NCBI RefSeq assembly: GCF_000161455.1
Contig: NZ_CM000745.1
Location: 3,428,710 to 3,492,709 of the forward strand
Length of the DNA stretch: 64,000 nucleotides
Direction of reading: 5' to 3'
From: Bacillus pseudomycoides DSM 12442
GTDB taxonomy: Bacteria > Bacillota > Bacilli > Bacillales > Bacillaceae_G
Shown piece by piece: positions 24,074 to 33,176 of the stretch. A program made the translations under genes and the position numbers. A model generated the notes under the pieces. It did not search any database, had not been told where the DNA came from, and saw nothing but the letters and a program-made list of their open reading frames with translations. How positions within the stretch are numbered: the first letter of the stretch is position 1; the number at the start of each line of letters is the position of its first letter.

Positions 24074-25186
24074 ATGACAGACCAAGAATATATGAGGATT
24101 GCCTTGCAATTAGCACAAAGTACTGCAGGTCAAACAAGTCCAAATCCAATGGTCGGTGCTGTTGTTGTAAAAGATGGAAACATCGTTGGAATGGGAGCGC
24201 ATCTGCTTGCAGGCGAAGAACACGCTGAAGTTCACGCTCTTCGCATGGCCGGTGATAAAGCAAACGGCTCCACTGTATATGTAACGTTAGAGCCGTGTAG
24301 TCACTTTGGAAAAACTCCACCGTGCTGCGATCTACTTATTGAAAAAAAGGTGAAACGTGTTGTAATTGCCACACTTGATTGCAATCCGCTCGTTTCAGGT
24401 AGCGGTGCAAAACGTTTGCAAAAAGCTGGTATTAGCGTAACTACTGGTGTTCTCGAAGAAGAGGCCACCGCATTAAACCGGTACTTTTTCCACTATATGA
24501 AAACGAAACTGCCGTTTGTAACAATAAAAACAGCGATGAGTTTAGATGGAAAAATAGCAACTACTACCGGGGAAAGCAAATGGATTACAGGTGAAGTTGC
24601 TCGTACAGATGTCCATCAATATCGTCATACGCACGATGCCATCCTTATCGGAGTGAATACTGTCATAGCTGATAATCCATCTTTAACAACACGCCTTCCA
24701 AACGGCGGCAAGCATCCGATTCGTATTATTTTAGATACACATTTACGAACTCCGCTATCCTCTCATGTCATTACAGACGAGATGGCACCAACATGGATTA
24801 TTGTTGGAAAAGATGTAAATAAAGAAAAAATAGCGGGCTACGAATCTCAGGCGGTATCTGTACTTCAAATGAAGACGAGCCAAATTGAAATACGCGACCT
24901 TCTCCTCCTTCTCGGTGAGAAACAAATCCTTTCACTCTTTGTTGAAGGTGGACAATCGGTACACGCGAGCTTTTTAGAAACAAAGTGTTTCAATGAAATT
25001 GTGACCTATATAAGTCCAAAATTAATCGGCGGAAAAGATGCTCCAACTATGTTTGGTGGCACCGGCTTTATAAAACTGCAAGATGCAATTTCCTTGCAAA
25101 TTCAAGAGATGAAACAAATTGGTGATGATATAAAAATCGTTGCTAGTGTGCGAAATGAGGTGCCTGCATGTTTACAGGAATTGTAG
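24074..25186 (+). CDS. ribD: Bifunctional riboflavin biosynthesis protein RibD (deaminase/reductase)
   Basis: RibD (370 residues) deaminates 2,5-diamino-6-ribosylamino-pyrimidinone phosphate and then reduces the product. The N-terminal deaminase has the zinc motif HAEVHAL and EPCSHFGKTPPCCDLL. The C-terminal reductase begins near residue 145 (KTAMSLDGKIATTTGESKWI) and contains VEGGQSVHASF. First gene of the riboflavin operon; it overlaps ribE by 19 bases. The chosen ATG follows AGGAGAGGTG; a GTG three codons upstream overlaps that site. Confidence 0.95.
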   Translation: MTDQEYMRIALQLAQSTAGQTSPNPMVGAVVVKDGNIVGMGAHLLAGEEHAEVHALRMAGDKANGSTVYVTLEPCSHFGKTPPCCDLLIEKKVKRVVIATLDCNPLVSGSGAKRLQKAGISVTTGVLEEEATALNRYFFHYMKTKLPFVTIKTAMSLDGKIATTTGESKWITGEVARTDVHQYRHTHDAILIGVNTVIADNPSLTTRLPNGGKHPIRIILDTHLRTPLSSHVITDEMAPTWIIVGKDVNKEKIAGYESQAVSVLQMKTSQIEIRDLLLLLGEKQILSLFVEGGQSVHASFLETKCFNEIVTYISPKLIGGKDAPTMFGGTGFIKLQDAISLQIQEMKQIGDDIKIVASVRNEVPACLQEL

Positions 25187-25812
25187 AAGAACTTGGAACT
25201 GTTTCGAATATCAGGCAAAGCGGAGAAGCGATGAAGCTAACAATTACAGCAAACACAATCTTGTCAGACGTAAAACTAGGAGACAGTATTGCTGTAAATG
25301 GGATCTGTTTAACCGTCACTTCTTTTACAGCGTCTTCTTTTACTGTTGATGCGATGCCTGAAACGGTGCGAGCGACATCATTACGTATGCTCGGCACCAG
25401 TTCTAAAGTAAATTTAGAACGAGCAATGGCTGCAAACGGACGCTTTGGTGGACATTTCGTCACAGGGCATATCGATGGAATTGGAACCATTTTAAATAAA
25501 AAACAGCACTACAATGCTATATATTACAAAATTGGAATTCCAGATGATTTACTCCGTTATTGTTTACAAAAAGGGTCCATTGCTGTTGATGGCACAAGTT
25601 TAACAATATTTGATATAGATGAATCTTCCATTACAATCTCGCTCATTCCACATACCGTAAGCGAATCTATCATTGGTAAAAAAGCGGCGGGAGATATTGT
25701 GAATATTGAATGTGACATGATTGGAAAATATATCGAACGTTTTATTTCAAAGCCAACAAAGCGAAGCACTTCAGTTACAGAAAGCTTTTTACAAGAAAAC
25801 GGATTTCTATAA
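25168..25812 (+). CDS. ribE: Riboflavin synthase alpha subunit
   Basis: RibE (214 residues) joins two molecules of 6,7-dimethyl-8-ribityllumazine to make riboflavin. The protein starts MFTGIVEELG, as in all members, and has the two lumazine-binding barrels (repeat 1 about residues 1-96, repeat 2 about 97-200), with GRFGGHFVTGHIDG closing the first and KGSIAVDGTSLTI in the second. It overlaps the end of ribD, suggesting translational coupling. Confidence 0.95.
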   Translation: MFTGIVEELGTVSNIRQSGEAMKLTITANTILSDVKLGDSIAVNGICLTVTSFTASSFTVDAMPETVRATSLRMLGTSSKVNLERAMAANGRFGGHFVTGHIDGIGTILNKKQHYNAIYYKIGIPDDLLRYCLQKGSIAVDGTSLTIFDIDESSITISLIPHTVSESIIGKKAAGDIVNIECDMIGKYIERFISKPTKRSTSVTESFLQENGFL

Positions 25813-25824
25813 GGAGGAAGCACA

Positions 25825-27018
25825 ATGTTTCATCGTATTGAAGAAGCACTAGAAGATTTAAAACAAGGAAAAGTCGTCATCGTATGTGATGATGAAAGCC
25901 GTGAAAACGAAGGAGATTTCATCGCTTTAGCAGAGAACATTACACCAGAAACAATTAATTTTATGATTACACATGGCCGTGGCCTTGTCTGTGTACCGAT
26001 TACAGAACAATATGCGGAACGCTTACAGTTAGAGCCTATGGTTTCTCATAATACAGATTCTCATCATACTGCGTTTACAGTAAGCGTTGACCATATTTCT
26101 ACAACAACAGGTATTAGTGCTTACGAACGTGCAACGACTGTGCGCGAATTATTAAATCCGGATTCAAAAGGAACAGATTTTAATCGTCCGGGTCATATCT
26201 TTCCTTTAATCGCCAAAGAAGGTGGAGTCCTGCGCCGCGCTGGGCATACAGAGGCAGCTGTTGATTTAGCAAAATTATGTGGCGCAGAACCAGCCGGAGT
26301 TATTTGTGAAATTATAAATGAAGACGGCACGATGGCACGTGTTCCTGATTTAGTACAAGTTGCAAAACAATTTAATATAAAAATGATTACGATTGAAGAT
26401 TTAATCGCCTATCGCCGCCATCATGAAACGCTCGTGACAAGGGAGATTGAAATTACATTACCGACAGATTTCGGTACATTTCATGCAATCGGTTATTCCA
26501 ACTCATTGGATCAGAAAGAACATATCGCTCTCGTAAAAGGAGACATTTCTACTGGTGAACCTGTTCTCGTTCGTTTGCATTCTGAATGTTTAACTGGCGA
26601 TGTTTTCGGTTCATGCCGCTGTGACTGTGGTCCACAGCTTCATGCTGCTCTTTCTCAAATTGAACGCGAAGGAAAAGGTATTCTTCTTTATATGCGCCAA
26701 GAAGGCCGCGGGATTGGCTTGCTGAATAAGCTCCGTGCATACAAATTACAAGAAGAAGGATTAGATACTGTTGAGGCAAATGAAAAACTAGGATTTCCTG
26801 CCGATCTTCGCGATTACGGTATTGGTGCCCAAATCTTAAAAGATCTAGGGTTACAGCAATTGCGTTTATTAACGAATAATCCAAGAAAAATCGCAGGTTT
26901 GCAAGGTTATGATTTAGAAGTTGTCGAACGCGTACCATTGCAAATGCCAACAAAAGAAGAAAACAAAACATATTTACAAACAAAGGTAGAAAAATTAGGT
27001 CACCTATTAAACTTATAA
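25825..27018 (+). CDS. ribBA: Bifunctional DHBP synthase / GTP cyclohydrolase II
   Basis: This 397-residue fusion makes both precursors of lumazine. The N-terminal half (residues 1-200) is 3,4-dihydroxy-2-butanone-4-phosphate synthase, with DDESRENEGDFI and RAGHTEAAVDLA. The C-terminal half is GTP cyclohydrolase II with the zinc ligands in SECLTGDVFGSCRCDCG and the MRQEGRGIGL motif. It is 12 bases after ribE with AAGGAGG before its ATG. Confidence 0.96.
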   Translation: MFHRIEEALEDLKQGKVVIVCDDESRENEGDFIALAENITPETINFMITHGRGLVCVPITEQYAERLQLEPMVSHNTDSHHTAFTVSVDHISTTTGISAYERATTVRELLNPDSKGTDFNRPGHIFPLIAKEGGVLRRAGHTEAAVDLAKLCGAEPAGVICEIINEDGTMARVPDLVQVAKQFNIKMITIEDLIAYRRHHETLVTREIEITLPTDFGTFHAIGYSNSLDQKEHIALVKGDISTGEPVLVRLHSECLTGDVFGSCRCDCGPQLHAALSQIEREGKGILLYMRQEGRGIGLLNKLRAYKLQEEGLDTVEANEKLGFPADLRDYGIGAQILKDLGLQQLRLLTNNPRKIAGLQGYDLEVVERVPLQMPTKEENKTYLQTKVEKLGHLLNL

Positions 27019-27050
27019 TCTATTAATTATAATTAAAGGAGAGATATATT

Positions 27051-27512
27051 ATGGTATTCGAAGGTCATTTAGTTGGTACAGGATTAAAAGTAGGGATTGT
27101 TGTTGGACGTTTCAATGAATTTATTACGAGCAAACTACTAGGCGGTGCACTAGACGGTTTAAAACGACATGGTGTAGAAGAAAATGATATTGATGTTGCA
27201 TGGGTTCCAGGCGCATTTGAAATCCCATTAATCGCAAAGAAAATGGCAAACAGCGGCAAATACGATGCTGTCATTACACTAGGTACAGTCATTCGCGGTG
27301 CTACAACTCATTATGATTATGTTTGTAATGAAGTTGCAAAAGGTGTTGCCTCTTTATCATTACAAGCAGACATCCCAGTTATTTTCGGCGTATTAACGAC
27401 TGAAACAATTGAACAAGCAATTGAACGTGCTGGTACAAAAGCTGGCAACAAAGGATATGAATCTGCAGTTGCTGCGATTGAAATGGCTCATTTATCAAAA
27501 CAATGGGCATAA
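27051..27512 (+). CDS. ribH: 6,7-dimethyl-8-ribityllumazine synthase
   Basis: RibH (153 residues) condenses the ribityl pyrimidine with dihydroxybutanone phosphate; it assembles into 60-mer capsids around riboflavin synthase in Bacillus. Family motifs: VVGRFNEFITSKLLGGA, VPGAFEIPLIAKKMA and TLGTVIRGATTHYDYVCNE (the His is catalytic). It is the last gene of the operon, 32 bases after ribBA, followed by a terminator. Confidence 0.96.
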   Translation: MVFEGHLVGTGLKVGIVVGRFNEFITSKLLGGALDGLKRHGVEENDIDVAWVPGAFEIPLIAKKMANSGKYDAVITLGTVIRGATTHYDYVCNEVAKGVASLSLQADIPVIFGVLTTETIEQAIERAGTKAGNKGYESAVAAIEMAHLSKQWA

Positions 27513-27539
27513 AAAAAGAGGCTTTCGCCTCTTTTTTCT
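27511..27539. terminator. Terminator of the riboflavin operon
   Basis: AAAAAGAGGC, loop TTTC, GCCTCTTTTTT. It can also serve the convergent small secreted protein gene. Confidence 0.85.
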
Positions 27540-27544
27540 TCTAT

Positions 27545-27865
27545 TTATTTTCCCACTTTTTTCCGCACATCTTTTATCAATTCAGCCATCGTTTTTCCTT
27601 CTGTCTTAATACGAAGATTTTGAGCTGTTTTCCAGACATTTTCTCGCTTCTTTTCTTCCTCTACAATATGTAGCTCTTTTCTTACTTCTTTTAGATCCTT
27701 CCCTTCAGTTTCAATACCAAAATGCTCAGCTTTTGTTCGAAAATGCTGTTCGATTCTTTGCTGCATTTCTTTCTGTTCCGGATTTTCAGCTGCCTTAACA
27801 GGATCGGTGCTTATTGCCTTTAATAAAATAAGAAAGGTCATAATAGCTAGTATATATTTGTGCAT
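27545..27865 (-). CDS. Small secreted protein with two A-x-x-h-x-I-x-TEGK repeats
   Basis: I do not recognise a named family. The 106-residue product has a signal peptide (hydrophobic residues 4-17, likely cut after VKA near residue 25) and a charged, helical body. Two similar units occur, AEHFGIETEGKDLKEVRKEL and AQNLRIKTEGKTMAELIKDV. The same unit appears twice in the protein at 34687-35043, on the other side of the biotin operon. Function unknown; an exported or wall-associated role is inference. It follows the ribH terminator in convergent orientation. Confidence 0.6.
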   Translation of the reverse strand: MHKYILAIMTFLILLKAISTDPVKAAENPEQKEMQQRIEQHFRTKAEHFGIETEGKDLKEVRKELHIVEEEKKRENVWKTAQNLRIKTEGKTMAELIKDVRKKVGK

Positions 27866-28060
27866 TTGAAATCCTCCAACCCGAAATAAATTACACCTTT
27901 ACTATGTACAATTACAGGGTGGAAAATTCGCCCACACAATTAAATTTTTTACTAAAAAGCTACTTATCTGAAGGACTAGAGGTACTTTATTACATTTTAT
28001 TTACAATAAAATTTCACGAAAGACTACATTCATAAAGCTACAATCAATTTTTATTCATCT

Positions 28061-28159
28061 CTTAATTAAGTAACATCGTTCAAAACTTGAACGGTGTTGA
28101 AATAAGCTAAATTTCTAAGAAAGCTAATGTTAATATTTCACAATTATTGCTTAATTAAG
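28061..28159. other. AT-rich intergenic segment with palindromes
   Basis: The stretch 27866-28222 has no gene that I can see. Within it, identical CTTAATTAAG palindromes at 28061 and 28150 bracket an inverted repeat (AACATCGTTCAA/TTGAACGGTGTT, 28072-28098). Role unknown. Confidence 0.35.
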
Positions 28160-28222
28160 ACGAAGTAATAGAAAACGTTCACAAGAAAAAACGACTTTTT
28201 TAACATTTAATTATTAATCTTC

Positions 28223-28566
28223 CTAACATTCAAGATCACTGTCATCCATACTATATGGGCAAAAATCTTCTTGAATAAATCGCACTGCATTTAAAGCGAT
28301 TATCTGTGCAGGCATAGAAGGATTACCATCTGGCAATCTAAGTTGCCGCCCAATTACTTGCTCTATTTTAGACAAAATATTAAATAAAAACTTATTATCA
28401 GTAGCTAAGGTAAGTGCATTCACCACAGAAGGATTACTTAATTGATTCGTCATATTTGTCCCTGCTTCAAGAACTAGCACGGAAGTACATTTATCATCTG
28501 TCAATTCTTTAGCGATTACCCCTCCGGTAGTTCCAGCACCAATCACAATATAATCGAAATATTTTT
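28223..28566 (-). pseudogene. GMC oxidoreductase remnant (internally deleted)
   Basis: The frame reads DYIVIGAGTTGGVIAKEL, the FAD-binding N terminus of a GMC-family oxidoreductase, through about residue 70 (SKIEQVIGRQLRL). It then jumps to PDGNPSMPAQIIALNAVRFI, a piece that belongs near the C terminus of that family. About 107 codons remain of the roughly 500 expected. There is no good start: a TAA lies a few codons upstream of the DYIV block and no ATG precedes it. I conclude that a large internal deletion destroyed the gene. Confidence 0.75.
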
Positions 28567-28682
28567 TTATTTACCTTTTTATTTCAATCACCCCTCCTTT
28601 ATTTTCCATATGTGTTATTTGTTAGTGGAAAAAGGTGTTTGTACACAAAAGAAAATATTTTCCTTTGTAATGGAAACCATAA

Positions 28683-28727
28683 AACAGCCATCCTTTCATA
28701 AATATTCCATGAAAAAATGGCTGTTTT
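28683..28727 (-). terminator. Terminator of the biotin operon
   Basis: AAAACAGCCAT and ATGGCTGTTTT pair around an inner AT-rich hairpin, about 55 bases after the bioB stop codon. Confidence 0.7.
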
Positions 28728-28780
28728 GTATAAACTTTATTCGATTATTCTAATCTACAAAGGGGCTTTCCCCCTCATTT

Positions 28781-29779
28781 TTACAGCGCACATTCCTCAA
28801 TCTCAAACCCTAAATCTTCAATCATATTCCAATCTGCTGTTGGCTCTTGCCCCTCTGTTGTTAAATAATCACCAACAAAGATTGAATTTGCTGCGAATAA
28901 GCCAAGCGGCTGCACAGAGCGCAAATTAATTTCGCGGCCACCGGAAATTCGAATTTCTTTTGATGGATTGACAAATCGCATCATCGCTAGTACTTTTAAA
29001 CATTCTACTGGTGTTAATTCTTTCTGTCCTTCAAGCGGTGTTCCTTTTACAGCAACAAGGAAGTTACATGGAATAGAATCCGCATCTATACGTTGTAATT
29101 CAAGCGCAATTTCAACGCGCTGCTCTTTCGTTTCCCCCATTCCAAAAATCGCACCAGAACATGGGGAAATACCCGCTTGCTTTGCTTTTTCTACTGTATC
29201 TACACGATCATCATACGTATGTGTTGAGCAAATGCTATCATAATTGTTTGCATGTGTATTTAAGTTATGGTTATAACGGTGAACACCTGCTTCTGCTAAG
29301 CGTCCTGCTTGATCCTCATTTAAAAAACCTAAGCAGCAGCAAATTTTCAAATCCGTTGTTTCACGGATTTCTTTCACTGCACCGATAACATGATTTACTT
29401 CTTTATCAGTTGGACGACGACCAGATGCAACAATACAGTATGTACCCGCTTTACGGCGAATTGCTTCGTGTGCACCTTCAATAATTTTTTCCTGTGTTAA
29501 CCATGCATACTTATCGATTGGTGCCTCTGAAACGATAGACTGTGAGCAATACCCACAATCTTCTGGGCATAATCCAGATTTCGTATTAATAATCATATTT
29601 AATTTTACTTTTTTACCAAAATGATGATGACGTATGATATAAGCTGCATTCATAATCTCTAATACTTCTGTATCATCTGCTTCTAAAATAGCTATCGCTT
29701 CTTCTTTCGTTATACTTCTGCCCTCTACTACTTCAGATGCAATTTGCTTCCAATCTACTTTTGTTTGTACTTGTTTCAT
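28781..29779 (-). CDS. bioB: Biotin synthase
   Basis: BioB (332 residues) inserts sulfur into dethiobiotin using radical SAM chemistry. The radical-SAM cluster motif is CPEDCGYC (three Cys) near residue 70. The second-cluster Cys/Arg region is represented by CSGAIFGMGET and RISGGREINLRSVQPLGLFAANSIFVGDYLTT. Last gene of the operon; its start lies inside the 3' end of bioC. I chose the ATG of MKQVQTKVDW with GGGGAAGAG upstream; 14 further open codons lack a start signal. Confidence 0.95.
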   Translation of the reverse strand: MKQVQTKVDWKQIASEVVEGRSITKEEAIAILEADDTEVLEIMNAAYIIRHHHFGKKVKLNMIINTKSGLCPEDCGYCSQSIVSEAPIDKYAWLTQEKIIEGAHEAIRRKAGTYCIVASGRRPTDKEVNHVIGAVKEIRETTDLKICCCLGFLNEDQAGRLAEAGVHRYNHNLNTHANNYDSICSTHTYDDRVDTVEKAKQAGISPCSGAIFGMGETKEQRVEIALELQRIDADSIPCNFLVAVKGTPLEGQKELTPVECLKVLAMMRFVNPSKEIRISGGREINLRSVQPLGLFAANSIFVGDYLTTEGQEPTADWNMIEDLGFEIEECAL

Positions 29780-30593
29780 TTCTTCTCTTCCCCTCTTTTT
29801 CAATATACGCAAATAAAGCATGGTACGTTGCTACAATTTCCCCTTCTTCCGTGAAATCTTTTTCGTATATGCGGAGCATAGTTCGAAAGATAGATGGGCT
29901 TTGACAGTAAGATTCTGCATTGCTATTCGTCGCGCCTACTTTCCGAATCGATTGCAGAAACTCACGAACTGTAGCAAACTTCTCTATGTAACATGTTTCA
30001 GAAACATGAACATCCCCTGTTACACTTTCACATACATCTTGCAGCTGTTCTCTCGTTAAAAAATGTTGTCCAACAGATGCATCATTTTGCATATTTCTTT
30101 CTTCTTTAGCACTTTGAAATGCCGTATGAAGTTCTTGAAATGTTTGCTCTCCAAATGTTGAAAATAACAACAAGCCATCCTCAAATAAATGATGATGATA
30201 TAAACGTTTCACCGTTGTTTGCAAATCGTTTAGCCATTGAAATGTTGCACTTGAAATAATGACATCAAATGACTCACTTAATGTAAGATGTTCAATATCT
30301 TCACACCGAAATGTCACAGATTCCACGTGATTTCTCGTTTTCGCAACAGCAATCATACTTTCAGCAAAATCAATTGCAGTAATTGCTGCATTTGGAAAGG
30401 AAACAGCTAATTGCTCAGTCAAATAGCCTGTGCCACATCCGAGTTCTAAAATACGGATGGACGACATCTTGTGATAGTGTTTTTTCATTATAGAAATTAA
30501 TTGTTGCGCCATCTTTTTTTGTACACTTGCATATTGATCATAGGATACAGCTGCCCCATTAAATCGTTTTTGTAATAACGTTTTGTTGATCAT
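29733..30593 (-). CDS. bioC: Malonyl-ACP O-methyltransferase BioC
   Basis: BioC methylates malonyl-ACP so that the fatty-acid enzymes can build the pimeloyl chain of biotin. Class I SAM methyltransferase motifs are ILELGCGTGYLTEQLA (motif I, about residue 48), ITAIDFAESMI and FDVIISSATFQWL. The product is 286 residues, a tail of about 17 beyond the EGKR at which related BioC proteins end as I recall, and overlaps bioB by 47 bases. The start follows AGAGGGGAT and overlaps the 3' end of bioH by 35 bases. Confidence 0.92.
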   Translation of the reverse strand: MINKTLLQKRFNGAAVSYDQYASVQKKMAQQLISIMKKHYHKMSSIRILELGCGTGYLTEQLAVSFPNAAITAIDFAESMIAVAKTRNHVESVTFRCEDIEHLTLSESFDVIISSATFQWLNDLQTTVKRLYHHHLFEDGLLLFSTFGEQTFQELHTAFQSAKEERNMQNDASVGQHFLTREQLQDVCESVTGDVHVSETCYIEKFATVREFLQSIRKVGATNSNAESYCQSPSIFRTMLRIYEKDFTEEGEIVATYHALFAYIEKEGKRRNETSTNKSRLEANCI

Positions 30594-31299
30594 TTTGTAT
30601 CCCCTCTACAAACTGGATGATTTCATTTGCGCAATATTCGGAATCAGTTACACAAAGTGCATGCCCAGCTCCATTTATTACTTTAAGCGCCCCATTCGTA
30701 TTTTCTTGTATATAGCGAGCAGCAGATAGTGGACATATCGCATCCTGTTCTCCATGAAGAAGTAATACCGGCATCTTTACATGCTTTAACTGACTTCTCA
30801 TATCCATCTCTATTAAATAATCAAGTCCCAGCTGTAAAGATTCAATGGAATCACCTTGAAAACGTTCTGCAATGTCTTCAAATTGTTCACTATCTTTTAT
30901 CTCTTGTTTTGTAAACATACTTTTATAGAAACGCTCCAATGTGTGGTCCTTTCCCTTCACTAAACTTCTTTTAATCCGCTCTACAAAAGGAAGTTTCCAT
31001 CCACTCTCGTAATTTTCATCCACTGTAAACTTTGCTGTACCACCTATTAAAATCATCCCTTTTACCCGCACTCTATCACATGCTTGAAGGGCAGCTAATG
31101 CACCAAGTGACCATCCAATCAAAATCACATCCTGCCCTCTTGCAGCTTCTGCTACTCGTTCTGCAAACTCACTAAGTTCTTTTACACCACGCCATTCAAC
31201 ATGCCAGACAGAATATTCCTGAAAATATGGAAGTAATGGATCCCATACTTGTTTTTCCATCCCCCATCCAGGAATGAAAATAAGCTCGGGCTGTTTCAT
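30559..31299 (-). CDS. bioH: Pimeloyl-ACP methyl ester esterase BioH
   Basis: A 246-residue alpha/beta-hydrolase placed between bioF and bioC, where it should remove the methyl group put on by BioC and end chain elongation. Motifs: FIPGWGMEKQVWDPLLPYF (BioH-type oxyanion region), nucleophile IGWSLGALAAL (Ser near residue 76), acid in LHGEQDAICP, and His in GAGHALCV. The ATG of MKQPELIF follows GGGGGAATGAG, and the gene starts one base after bioF ends. Substrate is inferred from operon position. Confidence 0.9.
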   Translation of the reverse strand: MKQPELIFIPGWGMEKQVWDPLLPYFQEYSVWHVEWRGVKELSEFAERVAEAARGQDVILIGWSLGALAALQACDRVRVKGMILIGGTAKFTVDENYESGWKLPFVERIKRSLVKGKDHTLERFYKSMFTKQEIKDSEQFEDIAERFQGDSIESLQLGLDYLIEMDMRSQLKHVKMPVLLLHGEQDAICPLSAARYIQENTNGALKVINGAGHALCVTDSEYCANEIIQFVEGIQNDQQNVITKTI

Positions 31300-31300
31300 C

Positions 31301-32482
31301 TCATTCCCCCTCTTCTTTACCAATTCGAATGATTTGCTCAATAGCCCATTGCAAGTCAGCTTTTGTATGTTCAGATGTAACTGCGAATCGGATTCGCGAA
31401 CTATTATATGGAACAGTTGGTGGCCTGATAGCAATTGCAGCAATTCCTGCCTCCTGCAGTTTTTCACTAAAATGTAGCGTAGCTTCATTCGACGCCACAA
31501 TAATTGGTACTATATGTGTTGAACTATCACCAATATTGAAACCAACTTCTTCTAAAGCATTGCGGAAATAAGCTCCATTTTCTAAGAGCCGCTGCCGTCT
31601 TCCCTCATCTTCCTTCACAATTTCAATTGCACGTTTCATTGCGCCAAGTGTCCCTGGCGGTAATGCTGTTGTGAAAATGAAGCTTCTCATCGTGTTTTTC
31701 ATATAATCGATACAAATTGCATCACCTGCTAAATAAGCTCCATAACACCCTAGCGCTTTACTAAACGTTCCCATATGAATGTCGATTCCTTCAGAAAGTC
31801 CCTGCTCTACATGCGCTAAACCAGCACCATGCTTTCCATATATTCCACCTGCATGCGCCTCATCAACCATCAATAATGCTCCATATTTTTCTTTCAGCAT
31901 AATCAACTCTTTTAGATGCGCAACATCTCCATCCATGCTGAAAACCGTGTCTGTTACGATTAACTTTCGCTTTGCGACAGGTGCCATCCGCAACAATCTT
32001 TCCAAATATTCTAAATCATTATGTCGATATCTTTTATGTTCTGCACCGCTAAGCATAATCCCATCAACAATGCTGGCATGATTTAACTTATCGCTAAAAA
32101 CAATGTCGTGACGCCCAACTAAAGAAGAGATTGCCCCGACATTTGCTGAATATCCACTGTTCACAATGATTGCTTTTTCAGTTTCTTTCCAATCACAAAC
32201 ACTCTGTTCGACCTCTTCATATAGTGCATAATTTCCTACAACAAGTCGTGATGCTGTCGCTCCTACTCCATATTCCTTTGTCGCTACAATAGACGCTTCT
32301 TTTAATCGTCTATCTCCCGCCAAGCCTAGATAGTTATTCGAAGCTAAATTTAACATACGTTTTCCATTCCTAATAAGCCATGGTTCTTCAGCTTGCTCAG
32401 TCATAACTACATGTCGATATTGTGATTTCTCTTTCAAACGATTTAAACTAGAGTGAAAGTGTAAATTCCACGTTTGATCCAT
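31301..32482 (-). CDS. bioF: 8-amino-7-oxononanoate synthase
   Basis: BioF (393 residues) condenses pimeloyl-ACP or -CoA with alanine using PLP. Motifs: LASNNYLGLAGDRRL, NHASIVDGIMLSGA, VDEAHAGGIYGKHGAG and the PLP lysine in GTFSKALGCYGAYLAG. It is a full-length alpha-oxoamine synthase. It overlaps bioD by 35 bases at its start and abuts bioH at its end. Confidence 0.95.
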   Translation of the reverse strand: MDQTWNLHFHSSLNRLKEKSQYRHVVMTEQAEEPWLIRNGKRMLNLASNNYLGLAGDRRLKEASIVATKEYGVGATASRLVVGNYALYEEVEQSVCDWKETEKAIIVNSGYSANVGAISSLVGRHDIVFSDKLNHASIVDGIMLSGAEHKRYRHNDLEYLERLLRMAPVAKRKLIVTDTVFSMDGDVAHLKELIMLKEKYGALLMVDEAHAGGIYGKHGAGLAHVEQGLSEGIDIHMGTFSKALGCYGAYLAGDAICIDYMKNTMRSFIFTTALPPGTLGAMKRAIEIVKEDEGRRQRLLENGAYFRNALEEVGFNIGDSSTHIVPIIVASNEATLHFSEKLQEAGIAAIAIRPPTVPYNSSRIRFAVTSEHTKADLQWAIEQIIRIGKEEGE

Positions 32483-33176
32483 GTTTGACGAACTCCTCTA
32501 AATTTGAAATCGTAATATTCTCTTCTGCTGCTTTCAATAGTTCTTCACGCGTAAACCCTTCTTGAAGCTCTGGTAGTAAACCCAAAACCGGAATACCACT
32601 TAACTCCTCAATCATTTCTTTATTCTCTTGCACACGTTCCTTCTCACATTCCTTACAGCCGGATAAAATAACACCCGCAACTGTTAAACCATGGGCTTTC
32701 GCATACGAAATCGTTAAAACGGTATGATTCACAGTACCTAACGCCGGACGTGCGACAATAATAAGTGGTAATTTCAATTCCTTTGCAAAATCAACCACTA
32801 AAGCATCTTCTGTATATGGGACTGCAAGACCACCTGCACCTTCTACAAGCAAACTATCAAATTCTGTCATTAACTCATTATAATGAGCCGTAATTTGTGC
32901 TAGTGTCACAGTTCTTCCTGCTCGCCGCATTGCCAATCTTGGCGCGAGAGGTTCTTCAATAGAATAAGGACTAATGCGATCAGCCTCTGTCATTACTCCT
33001 GATGCCATTTTCAATCTAACTGCATCCCCTTCTGGATTCGAAGCGATGTGCCCGCTTTGCAATGGTTTATATATCCCTACGTTATACCCGCGATTTCTAA
33101 ATACTCCTGCTAATGCACCTGTAACAACTGTTTTTCCCACTTCCGTATCCGTTGCCGTTATAAAAAAGCCACCCAT
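32448..33176 (-). CDS. bioD: Dethiobiotin synthetase
   Basis: BioD (242 residues) closes the ureido ring from 7,8-diaminopelargonate, CO2 and ATP. The P-loop ITATDTEVGKTVVTGAL lies near residues 6-22, KPLQSG follows at the substrate site, and VEGAGGLAVPY is the second conserved block. Its ATG shares one base with the bioA stop (TAATG), and its end overlaps bioF, so the genes are tightly coupled. Confidence 0.95.
   Translation of the reverse strand: MGGFFITATDTEVGKTVVTGALAGVFRNRGYNVGIYKPLQSGHIASNPEGDAVRLKMASGVMTEADRISPYSIEEPLAPRLAMRRAGRTVTLAQITAHYNELMTEFDSLLVEGAGGLAVPYTEDALVVDFAKELKLPLIIVARPALGTVNHTVLTISYAKAHGLTVAGVILSGCKECEKERVQENKEMIEELSGIPVLGLLPELQEGFTREELLKAAEENITISNLEEFVKHGSNVEFTLSL

Noticed and set aside
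30559..31500. Longer BioH with 67 extra N-terminal residues.
   Set aside because: The extra part is bioF read in another frame; the good ribosome binding site and normal length favour the internal ATG.
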